From positions 62,001 to 126,000 of the forward strand of contig QRDG01000531.1 in NCBI GenBank assembly GCA_012064385.1: a DNA stretch of 64,000 bases, given 5' to 3'. A program made the position numbers and the translations under genes. This document shows positions 21,324-32,117 of the stretch, in pieces; positions within the stretch are counted from its first letter, which is position 1; the number at the start of each line of letters is the position of its first letter. This DNA is from Puccinellia tenuiflora (taxonomy: Eukaryota > Streptophyta > Magnoliopsida > Poales > Poaceae). Below the pieces are notes generated by a model. It saw nothing but the letters and a program-made list of their open reading frames with translations. It made no database searches and was not told the origin of the DNA.

Positions 21324-21732
21324 GTGCGCATTCGTGCTGCTGCTATTCTCTGGTAGCTTCCTACAAAAAATTGTAGGTGGTACGGATTGGGAAATCCGGC
21401 TGTTGGAGCTAGTCTTTTCGTGCCTCGGCTGTACTTTCTCATGTGATGTTACTATACGTGGTACGGATTGGGATTCCCCCTGGTACTCTAATAAACAATT
21501 CCATTGCAAAAGAAAAAGACCACTCTCTCCTTTGAGTTCACCCTTCTCTGTTTTTATCCCCCCCCCCCCCCCCCACCCCCCCACACACAGACACACACAA
21601 TTTTTCATACAGACTAACAGGAGCCCGTCGTCGTGTCCGTTGTGCTTGTGTGGTAAGAAATTCGGATTCCCCGTTCCATCATTCCTATATTTTTCTTATG
21701 TTTACAAAAATAATGTTAACTCTGATTTGTAG

Positions 21733-23385
21733 ATGGCTTCATTATCGGAGCCCGTGGTTCTCACCACTTCAGCTACCCTCATGCCTTTGGCGATAAAAAT
21801 GGTGTCGGACGGGCTTTCAGCCAACCATAAGATGGGGCTGGTCATCAACAATACTGTCATAACATCGGTATTTAGATTTTTATGCTTACATGTTATCCGT
21901 GATTTTTTTCTTTATGTCTATTTTTTATTTCTTCAAAATATTTTCACTCTATGTTCTGTTTTATAGATTCGTCTGGTAGGACGATTTCGCGACATAGAGG
22001 TGTCGGACGGTAAAGCTGTTTACACTTTGGAGGATGGCACAGGACGGATGAGTGGATTTCTTTGGTTAGTGCGCCCGTTGCAATCTTCTAATTCTTTCCT
22101 CCTCCCCCCACTGAGTAAAACTGAATTTTTTTATCCCGTTTGTAGGTTATCTGAAGACTCTCCTGTTAGAACTCAGTTTGAAGCCATCACGTAATTTATG
22201 TTGGTTTTGTTTCTTTCGAACTAATTGGATGCCATATTGTCGATACCTGATTTTTAAAATTATGTTGTTTATATACCAGTGATGGCAGCTACGGTACATT
22301 CGTATGTCGTGTTTCTAGAGCGTCGGGCGTTCATCAGTTAAGCGCTTACTCGTGCAGGTAAGTTTTACTTTGTAAAAACCACCTTCTAAAAAGAACTGTT
22401 CTCTTGACCTATATTAATAAATCTGTATCAAAAACAAAACAGGTTAATTACAAATTTCAACGATATTACTCTTCATTTCCTCAATGTAATCAAGACTCAT
22501 ATTGATCTTGTCCGTGCACCTGATTCAAAGTCGCTGGTACGTACCTTCGCGTATTAATTAAGCCTCCTCCTTTCTCAGCACTTTTAATATATAAGTTTTT
22601 CTGTTAAAAAAAAAAACAGGTGGTTGCCGGTGATGGGGAGTGCTCTACTGTGCCTCCTGTCGTGGCGGTTGATCCGGTGCATCCGGTAGTGGCTGTTGAT
22701 CAGGTGCAACCCTTATTGGTGGTTGATCCTGTGCAGACCGTATGTTCCTCTTCTTCTGCCGTACGTGCAGTGGTCGTCAATGTTGTTCAGCCCGTGCCCA
22801 TATCCTGTGTGCGTGCTAACACTGGGACCCAGGCTCGTACTGCTGCTTACCCTTATTATGCTCCTGAGTCTCCTGGTGGAACCCCCGTATGTTCTACCCT
22901 GATTTACCAATTAAAAAAAAGGAATATATATAAATAAGTGTTTCTGACCTCTTTAATTTTTTTGCTTATATGCAGCCTCCTACCATTGGCACCCCTATAT
23001 CTCGTGCCGTCTTTGACGCTTTGCTCAAGTTGTCTCGTGGGTTCGTCCCCCCGCATCCAGCTGCCGTTTACACAGTAAAAAAAATTGCTGGTTTTTTTTG
23101 TTTTTTTTATGTCAATAACCTTTCCACATTTATTTTTGCAGTTCTGGTCCGAGTGGATGCCATATTACTGAAATTAGTCGGGTTTTGGTTACCACGCCGG
23201 ATGTTATCAGGTATTTTTTTACTTCACTTCGTTGTTTTGCACTTCATTACCGCTGTTTTTGGGGGATTTGCGAAATGTTTATTTACACATTTTCAAAATT
23301 AAATGACAGGCCCTTCCTCATGGATCTAGCGAGCGTTGGCGAAGTCTACATGACAGTGGATGAAGATCATTTTAAAGAGACTTGA
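21733..23385 (+). CDS. RPA2-like: RPA32-like (replication protein A subunit 2) gene, nine exons, possible frameshift
   Basis: Exons with consensus GT-AG borders: 21733-21867, 21967-22064, 22146-22190, 22280-22357, 22443-22536, 22620-22886, 22976-23074, 23142-23210, 23310-23385. The first five (450 nt, 150 residues) keep one frame and encode an OB fold of RPA32 type (IRLVGRFRDIEV..., YTLEDGTGRMSGFLWL, FNDITLHFLNVIKTHIDLV). Exon 6 encodes a linker with tandem VVAVDPV-type repeats. Exons 7-9 encode the C-terminal winged-helix segment (CHITEISRVL..., ending VGEVYMTVDEDHFKET), which in RPA32 binds repair proteins. The exon 7/8 junction is out of phase by one base: straight splicing gives a stop after FWSEWMPYY (23169-23171). 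Either one base is lost or gained in exon 7 (a CCCCCC run lies at 23047-23052) or splicing differs. RPA32 binds single-stranded DNA as part of the RPA trimer. This copy lies inside a Mutator-like element, so it is probably captured cargo or a diverged paralogue. Confidence 0.6.
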
Positions 23386-23978
23386 GGGATTAGTGACAGG
23401 CCCTTCCTCAAAATTTATATTTTATCTGTAATCTGAATTGTTTAGTGAACATTCTGTTTTGTGGTTCCTTCTGGTCCCTCTTAATAACATTGATGCCATT
23501 AAAAAAATGTTTGTTACTTTCCTCTCATGGTTGCTACTTCCCTTCTTCGCCACCCATCGTGAAAAAGCGCTTGCGCACGCACGAAAAAGCGTAAAAAGGA
23601 ACACGCACGATGTACGTATGTCTTTTGCCAGGTGCCCTGTGTGGGCGTGCTGGTGATAGTGGAGCCGTGGAGGTGGGGATGGAGGGTGGATGTTAATATA
23701 ACTGGCCTGGTGGCCAGGCTGCGGCCTCATTGTTCCAGAAAGTAAGTGGTGGCGGAAACGAAAACGGCCCGTTAGATGGTTGCCGTTCGTGGGCTGGTTT
23801 GGGCCGGAATCCGTAGTGATAGGTGTCTAGTTATAGGCGTATAGGTGCTGGCAGACAGGGTACGCGTACGCGGTCTGACATGCCTATAGGTTTAAGACGT
23901 ACGTTATGCTGCATGTCCTAAAGCCAGCCCCATAATCTAGGACACGTGTATGCCTGTGAATGCGTGTGCATGTACCCC
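23386..23978. other. 3' flank of the RPA32-like gene
   Basis: The phrase TAGTGACAGGCCCTTCCTCA (23391-23410) repeats the start of exon 9 (GACAGGCCCTTCCTCATGGA, 23305-23324), a short direct duplication. The rest is unique-looking sequence with CG-rich stretches (23850-23900) and no gene. The border with the mudrA remnant lies close to 23975. Confidence 0.4.
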
Positions 23979-25639
23979 TCATGGTAGCAAATTATTTTTG
24001 TTCTTGTATAACTGCCTCATGTGGTAGTTGTTCTTCCTCACACTGCAAGTCAAAGATGCTACCCATAAATTGTCGGTAAATAACTTTCCTTTGAATTTCT
24101 TCACAAAATTAGCAGCAAGGTGACGCATGCATTCCCTATGCTCTACTCCAGGGAACACATTGTCCACGGCCACTTCTAAACCCTTGTAGGCACCTGTATG
24201 AATTACCAACCCATTGGGATGTGCAATATCCCGGTGCAGATTCTGTCAAAACCAAGTCCAACTCTCCTTAGACTCTGTCTCCAGCACACCGTACGCAACT
24301 GGAAAGACAAAATTGTGTGCATCAACTGCACAAGCTGCTACTAACTATCCTTTAGAACTCCCTGTGAGAAAAGTAGCATGAATAGCCAAATACGGCCCAC
24401 AAAAACCCGACTAAAGCATTCCTTGGTCCTTGTCACTCCCTTCAATGTGTACTCCACGGGGTGGTGATCAATTTCAACAATACTACCTGGGCTAGTCCTC
24501 TCCACTTCAGCTTTGAATGAATACAACAATTCAAAACTTTCATGCCAGTTACCATAGATAGATTCCATAGCTTTTTGTTTACCATTGAACACCCTCATGT
24601 ATGGTAAATCTATCTTGAACTTGTCTTTGATGTTTTTCTGCAATTCCTTTGTACCCACTTGATGGTTTTCTGTCACCCACTTCGTTACTTCTTCCGCCAC
24701 CCATCTTGACTTGGTCTACTAATTGTTTCCTTCCTAAGGGTTGATTCCTAGCATGTGTGACTAAAAGGTTTCACTTTGAGCTGAATATTCGTGCTATTTC
24801 GCATTTTAGATCCATGCATCCTCCATGGACAATCCTCTGTCGCACAATGCACTGTGTAACGTACTTTATCACTCTTATCAACTTCGAACGCACGTTCTGC
24901 CTTGATGCAGTGCGTCACAATTGCATTTCTACACTCAGTCATGGATGCAAAAATGGTACCTTCTTCCATATTAGGGTTCTCAGGGTCCCATTCAACAGCT
25001 GGAAGGTCCTCCTCCTCATCTTCTTGGTCACTGTCAGCCTCATCGTGGATTTCAGCCCGACATTCCCGTCGTAAATTCTGAACAACATTAGAATATAGTC
25101 TCCCTTCATCATCCCCAGAAATGTAAGCATCAGGCTCCACTTCAACAGGGACCCTTCTGCCGGTGCCCATGCTTGTCAAGCCACCACGTCGCTTTGGATT
25201 TACTGAACTGTTCTGGCTAGAGTTGGATTACGACGATATGGTTCTGCCCGAGAAGATGAACCCGTCACCCTTGGTCCAATTGCCGGCACAACCACATCAT
25301 TTTGCAGCCTCACATGAAATTGCTCTTTCTCCTTATGCCCAGCAAACATGGTAGCGAGTTCTGCATTATTACTAAGTTTCACCCAATTTTTCCCCATCGT
25401 AGTATTTGAATTCCACTTCATCATGCAAACCCCAAGGATATGGGCCGCAAATTACCTCCCCAAATTGTCTGAAATTCCAATTGCAATCCATTGGCAACGA
25501 ATAATCGAAACCTCCATGGAATTTCTTCTTATTGTCTGCATCCACGATGTACCGGTCCCTTCTAATGTTCACCAAGAAAGCAAACCGCAACTCCATCCTA
25601 ACCCACGAAAAACAGAGACGCAATCAACACACCAATCGC

Positions 25640-26410
25640 AGAATCAACCGCAAATCAATGACGTCCTATGTCGAATCGACTGTTGAAATGCACAAACAAG
25701 CTCAATTGGAACAAGCCTTACCCATGGGGAACCCAGTCGTGGATGGGGCGGGTCTCCGGCCCGACGCCTGCCTCGCCAACTACACCGGGGTTGCCGCTGC
25801 TCGTCATTTCGTCTTGGGGTTGACCCTCCTACTTCCTCTTTGTGCACCAGCCCCCCACCTATCAGCGCTCCGGCCGGGCGCACAGAAGGAGCCCCCGCCG
25901 CGGGTCGAGCAGGTGGCGGGCATAGTGGCAGAACGAGCGCCCCACGTGTGGCGTCGCAGGACGATGGCGGCGGAGCAGGTGGCGGTGGATCAGGTGGCGG
26001 TGGATCAGGTGGCGGTGGAGCAGGTGGCCACGCGGGACTGTCGTGGCGGCACAGGTGGTGGTGGCGGCGACGCAGGTGGTGGTGGCGGCGTCGCAGGATG
26101 GCCGGTCGGGAGCAGGTGGCGGCGCACAGACAGATTGTGGAAGGGCTCGGGTGTGTCCGATTCGGCTCAGTCAGGTCGTTGGGCAGTCCCACCTATAAGC
26201 TCCGGACCCTGGCGGTCCCACCTGTAAGTTCCGGACCCACTTTCAGTAACGCCACCAGATGAAATGGACTTCAGACTTGCCGTTTGGGCCTCTCCATAGT
26301 AGCTGCGCCCGAAGTAATGGCAAAACTGAGCATGATTCGCAACAAGGGGAAAAAATGAGTATAGTGAGGCCGCTAAGGGCAATCCATTAAATGACCCTAA
26401 CTTATTCAAG
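25640..26410 (-). mobile_element. 5' terminal region of the Mutator-like element
   Basis: This GC-rich region is upstream of the mudrA start. It holds GGTGGCGGTGGATCA tandem repeats (about 25977-26024) and GGTGGTGGCGGCG repeats (26052-26092). The outer part on the minus strand (26400 to about 26200: CATTTAATGGATTGCCC, CTCAGTTTTGCC, then repeated GTGGGAC) is of the kind seen at Mutator-like termini. Its exact border and target duplication were not found. Confidence 0.4.
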
Positions 26411-26559
26411 TTTCCTCACCGACTACAACTCCAATCAAATTAAGAGTCTATCAAGGCTTTGTTATTGAGAACTCTCCATTAACATGACCATAAGAAAATA
26501 GTCATTCCTTGTAACAAAGCCTTATAATTCCCAAGTAGTACATGGGAGGATTGCATCTA

Positions 26560-27066
26560 ATCATGTCCCATGGAGTAAGCGAGATAGCTGAGCTCGTCAA
26601 CAAGTCTCGGTGTCGTGTGCCCCGTGCCGCAAACACTCGGCAAACAACAGGGTAGGTGGGAGCTGTCGGTGGAGTGGTAGGTGGGGATCTTTGTCGAGTG
26701 TTCCGCGCCGCAACCACTTGGCAAACATCTTAAAAAAATGCCAGCAATCTCGAAATATTTCGCGACTAATGTATGCCGAGTACCATCCGTCAGGACACTC
26801 GGCACAGAAGCAAGTCCGTCATGGTGCCGCTAGACCTGCCGTCGAATGCCACGTGGCACACATGTTTGCCAAGTGCTTTGTTTGCGTGTTCGCTCAGTGC
26901 CGTTCTTTGCCGAGTGCTTTCCGTCCTATATGCCGCGAGTCTATCCGTGTTGCCTAGTATTTCTTTTTGATACTCGGTAAACAGGCTCTATTGCCTGCCG
27001 AGTGGCCCGCGTTTTGGCACTCGGCAAAGTCCCGATATGTCGGTAGCATCTTATTTTCCAGTAGTG
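26560..27066. mobile_element. Right end of a CACTA transposon
   Basis: The end reads ATTTTCCAGTAGTG at 27053-27066, the reverse of the CACTACTGGAAAAT terminus of CACTA elements. The 500 bp before it are packed with the subterminal word in both orientations: CACTCGGCAAAC (26635), TTTGTCGAGTG (26690), TTTGCCAAGTGC (26867), TTTGCCGAGTGC (26906) and CACTCGGCAAAG (27018). No partner left end with CACTACTGG is visible in the window, so it is a truncated copy, ending about 340 bp from the nitrate reductase stop codon. Confidence 0.75.
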
Positions 27067-27403
27067 TGTTGTGATTGCTTATCACGAGAACACTCTGTAT
27101 TCAAATTACTAATACATTAGGAGATACTCCCCTCTCAATGCTAACATCAATAATCTTATTTATTTACAGACTACTACAGTGTACATGAAGGAATAATCAC
27201 ACCCTAGTTCGGAGCTGCATGGACTCCACATCCAGACATCCTGAGAGCAAAACAGGATACTAGGAAGAGTCCAGCCTATAATCAATGCCATATATTATTA
27301 ATTCCCCGTGCAATCAAGCATGCATATGGTTGTCTAATGAATAATACAACACGTATATTACATACATTCTGATTCAGATGCGTCCGCTGCATGCTACGGA
27401 ATT

Positions 27404-30400
27404 TTAGAATGAGATGAAAGAATTGGCCATGTCGTACTTCATCTTCTCCAGGTTGGGCGATATGGCGAACTTGATCATGGGAGGCGGCCCGCAGGCGAGC
27501 GCGAGCGTGTCGTCGCCGCCCTCCGGGACGTGCGCCCGCAGGATGTCCTCGGACACGAACCCGACGCTGAACTTCCATCCATCCTCCGGCCGCTTCACCT
27601 GGTCGATGACGTACCACACCTTGAGCCTGTCCGGGTACTCCGCCGCCCACCGGTCGAGCTCGTCGCGCAGCAGGATGTCGTCCTCCGTCCGGTTGGCGTA
27701 GACGAGGTGCATCTCCGTCTCGTCCTCCGGCTGGTCGCGCAGCACGGCCTGGATGACCTGGTACATGGGCGTGATCCCGCTCCCTCCGCAGATCATGGCA
27801 AGGCGGCGAGCATGCCGCTGCTTGCCGTTGATGACGAAGTTGCCACGGCCGGTGTACTCGACGTGACCGAGAGGGCCCTTGACGTCGATGTAGGATCCGA
27901 TCTGGAGCGACTCCAGGTGCTGCGTCATGAGGCCGCCATTGGGGAACTTGGGGTGCTCGTCCTTGAAGTACACCTTGACGAGGAGCTCGAGGTAGCCGAT
28001 CTCGTCGACCATGCTGGTGGGCGTGTATGCGCGCATGCAGAGCTTCCCGTCGATGGTGGCGCACACGAAGATGTGCTTGCCGACGGGGAGGCCGAGCACC
28101 TGGTCGGAGGAGGGCAGCGCGAAGCGGAAGAGGCGCACGTCGTGGGAGAGCTCCTTCTTGTCGACGAGGCGGCATGGCACCTTCTCGCGCGGGCTGGAGA
28201 GCGCGATGGGTGCCGCGGCGCCCCTGGTGGCCTCGCGTATGGGTGCGAGGTGGTTGAGGTTGCCTCCTCCGTGGACGGAGTTGTCGGAGTTGTACCCTGT
28301 CCCCGTGGTGATGAGCTCCCCGATGCGGTAGGTGTCGAGGAGCGCCTTGGCCTTGTCGGAGTGTATCGCGTCGAACTCCTCGGTGCAGTCGGCGCCGGCG
28401 TTGATGAGGATGCTGTCGGCGCCGCCCGGGTGGTCCTTGAGGAATTTGGTGCAGTCGTAGACGTGGCCGTGGACGACGATCCACGCCGAGTCCTGGGACC
28501 CGTGCTTGCGCACCTCGGACATGGTGAACTGCTTGTCGGCGGCGTGCTGCAGGAACGGGGTGGAGGTGCTCCGCTTCAGCCCGGGCGCCGCGGCCTCCGC
28601 CGTCTCCAGGTGCTTCTGGCGCGCCATCCAGCCGCCGGTCTGGTTGCCCGGCTGCGTGGGGTGCTCGAAGACGAGGCCGATCTCGCCCTTGTGGGGGCGG
28701 CACACGTTCACCTTGACCTTGAACCAGCAGTTGTTCATCATCCCCATGAGGTTCCAGATGAGCTTCTCCGGCTGGGTGTTGTGGGCCTGGTCCCAGGCGC
28801 GGACGGCCACCTCCTTGGCGCCGAGGAGGTCGAGCACCTCGATGTCGACGGACCAGAAGCACCAGCACCAGTACCGGCCGTACTTGTTGGGCTTCTCCGG
28901 GACGTCCAGCGCGCACACCAGCCATGTCTCCCCGCCGTCCAGCGTCACCTCCACCCTCGTCACCTTCTTCCCACCGCCTACGTACCAAAACAACAAGACT
29001 CGTCAGGCTCATGACCTCAATTACCGCCCATTAGTTAATTACTGCGGTAAAAACGCAGAACGCCATGCTTTAGCAAGCTTGTCCATTTAATTTATAAAAG
29101 CAAGAAGATTCGGTTTACTCCGTAGCAAGCGATCGTACTGGGATGCGACACGTTTCCGTCGCTTGAATATTCAGTTTCCATGTTGCTGGATTCCAAATGC
29201 GTCAGCCACTTTGTCCATGATTGGTTAGCGAGTACTAGTAAGAATCCCAACGATGCATGTGTTCTCTCTTTAACTAGTCGTCGCTTTTGGCTTCCATGTT
29301 TGTCCAATGAGATTCAAGGTAGGAGTAGATCGCATCCCATCCCATCCCATCCATATATAATTGGTACCATTAGCCAAGGAACATGTCCCCTTTCCTACCT
29401 CTAGAAACAAGTAGTACTAGTATTAGAATAATAAGTAGAGTACTACTACACTGCTAGCTTGCAATCCCACACACAGTATATTCAACTATTTGCCAAAAAA
29501 AAATATCTTTCTTGCAGCTGCGCACGGTTGGCCAATGGCCACACACACGCCTAGCTAGCTAGGAGCATACATACAGCCTGGAGAGTTGTTTTTTCTCATT
29601 TGTTTTTGGGTGTCACGAACAAACAAGCAGCGTTTCAGTTGTACTAGACTACTACTACTAGTCCACCAGCAAGCAAGCAGCTTCTCGATGTCACGAAGCG
29701 CTAACGCCCCCAGCACCACACATGGTATCTACTACTGGTTGGGCATCCTATAACAGGCCCTTAATCTGTTGAGCATTATCGTCAGTGCTTCAGTAGTCAA
29801 TTGTTTAGTGTCCATAGATAGGAGGAGGAGGAAAGTGCAGATGAAAAACCACCTATAACTTCACATGCACCCAGCAAGCAACCGGTGATCTCGATCTGTA
29901 TGGCGCACGTACAGGAGAGATTTGGAAAACTAGCGGCGCGTCTGCGTCTTGCCCCGGCGGCTCTTTGTCGCGCGCCAGGGGCAAGGGCAACCGCGTCGGG
30001 CACGTGCAGCGAGGCATGCATAGGGGAGGCGACATCTGAGCTCCGAGCGCCACTTCGCACCTAGCAGGAGACCAGCCTTTCGCCTAGCCTGACTCAAGGG
30101 TACCCTCCGCCGCATGCAGATGCAGCAGCCATGGCGCATCTCCTCGATCGATCTTGGTCAACGACTCGACGGTGGAGTAGTAGAATAATCACGAGTGGCT
30201 GGCTGCTACTTGCTTGGTCTTTTAGCTATAGCAAGTCCTTTGTTGAATATATATTATCAGTACTCAACTGTTTAGTGTCCATAAAAGAAGATATTTCCTG
30301 TTGTTGTTTGTAGGACGGATCTATTTCTAGATCATCCGTAGTGCATATAGTAATTCAGGTTCTAAACGAAATATGCTTATTGTAGACAGGTGTTTATTCC

Positions 30401-31973
30401 AAAAGTATATTCCCGATCCGATCGATGGGTGTAAAAAAGAAATCCGTGAGTGCTACGGTTTCAGTGCCGGCTGGATCTCCCCCTCTCCCGTCCGCACATA
30501 ATGTGGCGACGACAAGATACTACGTACAGACTGAGCGAGCTGCTCTTTTCGTCTGTCTGTCTGACTTGTTCAAATGAGCATAAAAACACGGAGGCGTGTA
30601 TTATTTGTTTTTTGATGGGAGAAAAAGATCGAGTCGTCTAATTGAATAAGGAGCTATAGCTAGGCAACAAGAAAGAAAGTCATGGATGGATGGACTCACC
30701 GGAGTATGCGTACCCCTTCATGGTGTATGCGCGCTGCGTGGTGAAGGCGTTGATGGGCAGGATCTCGTCGTGCCCGGGCGTCGTGATCACCGAGTTCGTG
30801 TTCAGCTCGTTGATGATGTGCTCCGGCTTGTACCACCACGCTGCATCCACATATCCATCCACACATTTCGTCAGCATGCAATCAATCAATCTATCCATTC
30901 AAACGACCGATCGTCACCCATCAATCAATCGGTTATAGCTTGTTGTTACCTTCCGCGTTGGCGAGCTCGGCGTCGACGTGCGACGGCAGCACGCGGTTGT
31001 CCTTGAAGTGGTAGTAGTTGTCGGACTCGGCGGGGGTGACGACGATGCGCCGCACCCACTTCACCATCCTCCCGCCGATGCATCCCGGGATGAGGACGCG
31101 GACGGGGAAGCCGTGGTCCGGCAGCAGCCGCTCGCCGTTCTGCATGTAGGCGAGGATGATGTCCCGGGACGGGTCCAGCGCCCACTCGCGGGTGATGCTG
31201 GTGCCGTACTTGGAACCCCCGCCGCCGGGGAGGTCCTCGGCGCCCTCGAAGGACACGTGCAGGGCGCGGCCCTTGCTGGACATGATGCCGCACCGCCGCA
31301 GCACGTCGCGGAGGCTGGCGCCGCGCCACACGGAGGTGGACACCCCCGCCGCGCCCCAGTTGAACCCCACCGTCTGCTGCACCATGTTCTGCTCCTTGCG
31401 CCGGTTCCCCGCGCAGACCAGCGTGGCCGGCACGTCCATGGCCGGGAACTCGTTGGCCAGCTCGTCCATGGTGAACCGGGCGGGGCGTTTCACGAGGCCC
31501 GTCACCTCCACGGTCCACGTCGACCAGTCGCCGCGCGGGACCACGCCGTGGTTGCGCACGTAGTGCAGCGGCGCCGGGGTGATGAAGCCGTGGTGCATCA
31601 GGCGGGACAGCGGCGGCTCGCAGTTGAACGGGTGCTTGCCCGTCAGGCGGATCAGCGACGAGTTGCGCTCGATCCACGCATCGGCGGTGCCCTCGTCGCG
31701 CGCGTCGCGCACGGACGGCTCCACCTCGAACTGCAGGAGCGAGCCGTAGAGCTCCCGCCAGTCCACCTGCTCGTCTTCGTCCTCGTCGTCGTCGGACGCG
31801 TCTTCGCGCACGGGGGCGGCCTTCCGAGGCGGTGATATGAGCGGCGGGGGGAAGCTGCACCCGCCGCGCACGGGGGAATCGGCGCGGCGCCGGATGCCAT
31901 TGGAGGCGGTGCGCGCCGGCGCGGTGGCCGGCTCGAGGCCGCCGAACTGCCGGGGCTCGACAGAAGCGGCCAT
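27404..31973 (-). CDS. NR (NIA-like): Nitrate reductase, NADH type (EC 1.7.1.1)
   Basis: Three exons on the minus strand, 31973-30950, 30840-30700 and 28977-27404, splice at GAAG|GTAAC/GCAG|CG and TCCG|GTGAGT/TAG|GC. They give 912 residues, the usual plant length. The enzyme reduces nitrate to nitrite in the cytosol, the first step of nitrate assimilation. Domains in order: acidic N-terminus (60-70), Mo-pterin domain with the ligand Cys187 (LVCAGNRR), dimer domain (about 340-490), and hinge 1 with RSTSTP, in which Ser527 is the expected phosphorylation/14-3-3 site. The cytochrome b5 domain has heme His571 (HPGG) and His594 (AIHSDKA). The FAD domain has R704-AYTPTS, and the NADH domain has GGSG (786-789) and C884-GPPP. 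Asp847 and Ser859 are the residues linked to NADH rather than NADPH use. Every cofactor motif is intact and there are no frame breaks. The coding exons are strongly GC-rich, as often in grass genes. The start at 31973 gives the expected MAASVEPRQFG N-terminus. Confidence 0.97.
28978..30699 (-). other. Intron 2 of the nitrate reductase gene (1722 bp)
   Basis: The intron runs from GTGAGT (30699) to TAG (28978). Intron 1 (30949-30841, 109 bp) is short by contrast. Intron 2 contains a CATCC microsatellite (about 29334-29353). It also has a diverged duplicate of about 45 bp sharing TGTTTAGTGTCCATA (29803-29817 and 30269-30283). No transposon or coding frame in it is convincing. Confidence 0.8.
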
Positions 31974-32105
31974 GTTATGTTGTGTTGCGGGCCGGCCCTG
32001 CCGGGGACGTGTTCGGTTCTAGGTGTTTTGCGGTTGAAGACGATGAGGGAGCTATAGCCTGGACGAGGCGCGGAATTGATGCGAAGAGAAGCAGCGTGAG
32101 GTTCA

Positions 32106-32117
32106 ATATATATATAT
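32106..32117 (-). promoter_or_regulatory. TATA box of the nitrate reductase gene
   Basis: An ATATATATATAT run lies 133-144 bp upstream of the ATG on the minus strand. It would place transcription start near 32080 and leave a leader of about 100 nt, which is plausible. No other TATA-like word lies closer. Upstream of it (32118-32330) the sequence soon becomes AT-rich intergenic DNA, so the promoter may be compact. Confidence 0.6.

Larger units (their letters stand above)
20124..25623 (-). pseudogene. mudrA-like: Mutator-like (mudrA) transposase, broken and split
   Basis: Pieces appear in order on the minus strand. The N-terminal domain (25200-25623, FGGxxC-like VEFKYYDGEK region) and an acidic linker with the DUF-type CPWRMHGSK domain (24748-25179) come first. 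They are followed by the helical lead-in KWVTENHQVGTKELQ (24341-24700), part of the DDE domain (23979-24209: CKGLE-like AYKGLEVAVDNVFPGVEHREC), the SWIM zinc finger CSCWQWQVTGLPCIHAL (20409-20648) and a zinc knuckle CTRCGGSGHFCKYC followed by DDEND repeats (20124-20408). The pieces are in different frames. In the DDE block the usual Asp before KGLE is replaced (VIHTGAYKGLE), so catalysis would be lost. The stretch between the DDE and SWIM parts is missing, and 3.3 kb carrying two other genes lies there instead. Confidence 0.8.

Noticed and set aside
25532..26262. Gly-, Pro- and His-rich frames on both strands
   Set aside because: They translate GGTGGCGGT repeats in the terminal region of the Mutator-like element; no splice or domain support.
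27530..29014. Long plus-strand frame of 494 codons opposite nitrate reductase exon 3
   Set aside because: It is the antisense shadow of a GC-rich exon; the composition (Val/Leu/Arg/Gly) follows the complementary codons and there is no domain.
30978..31835. Plus- and minus-strand frames overlapping nitrate reductase exon 1
   Set aside because: Shadows of the GC-rich first exon; low-complexity Arg/Ala/Pro translations.
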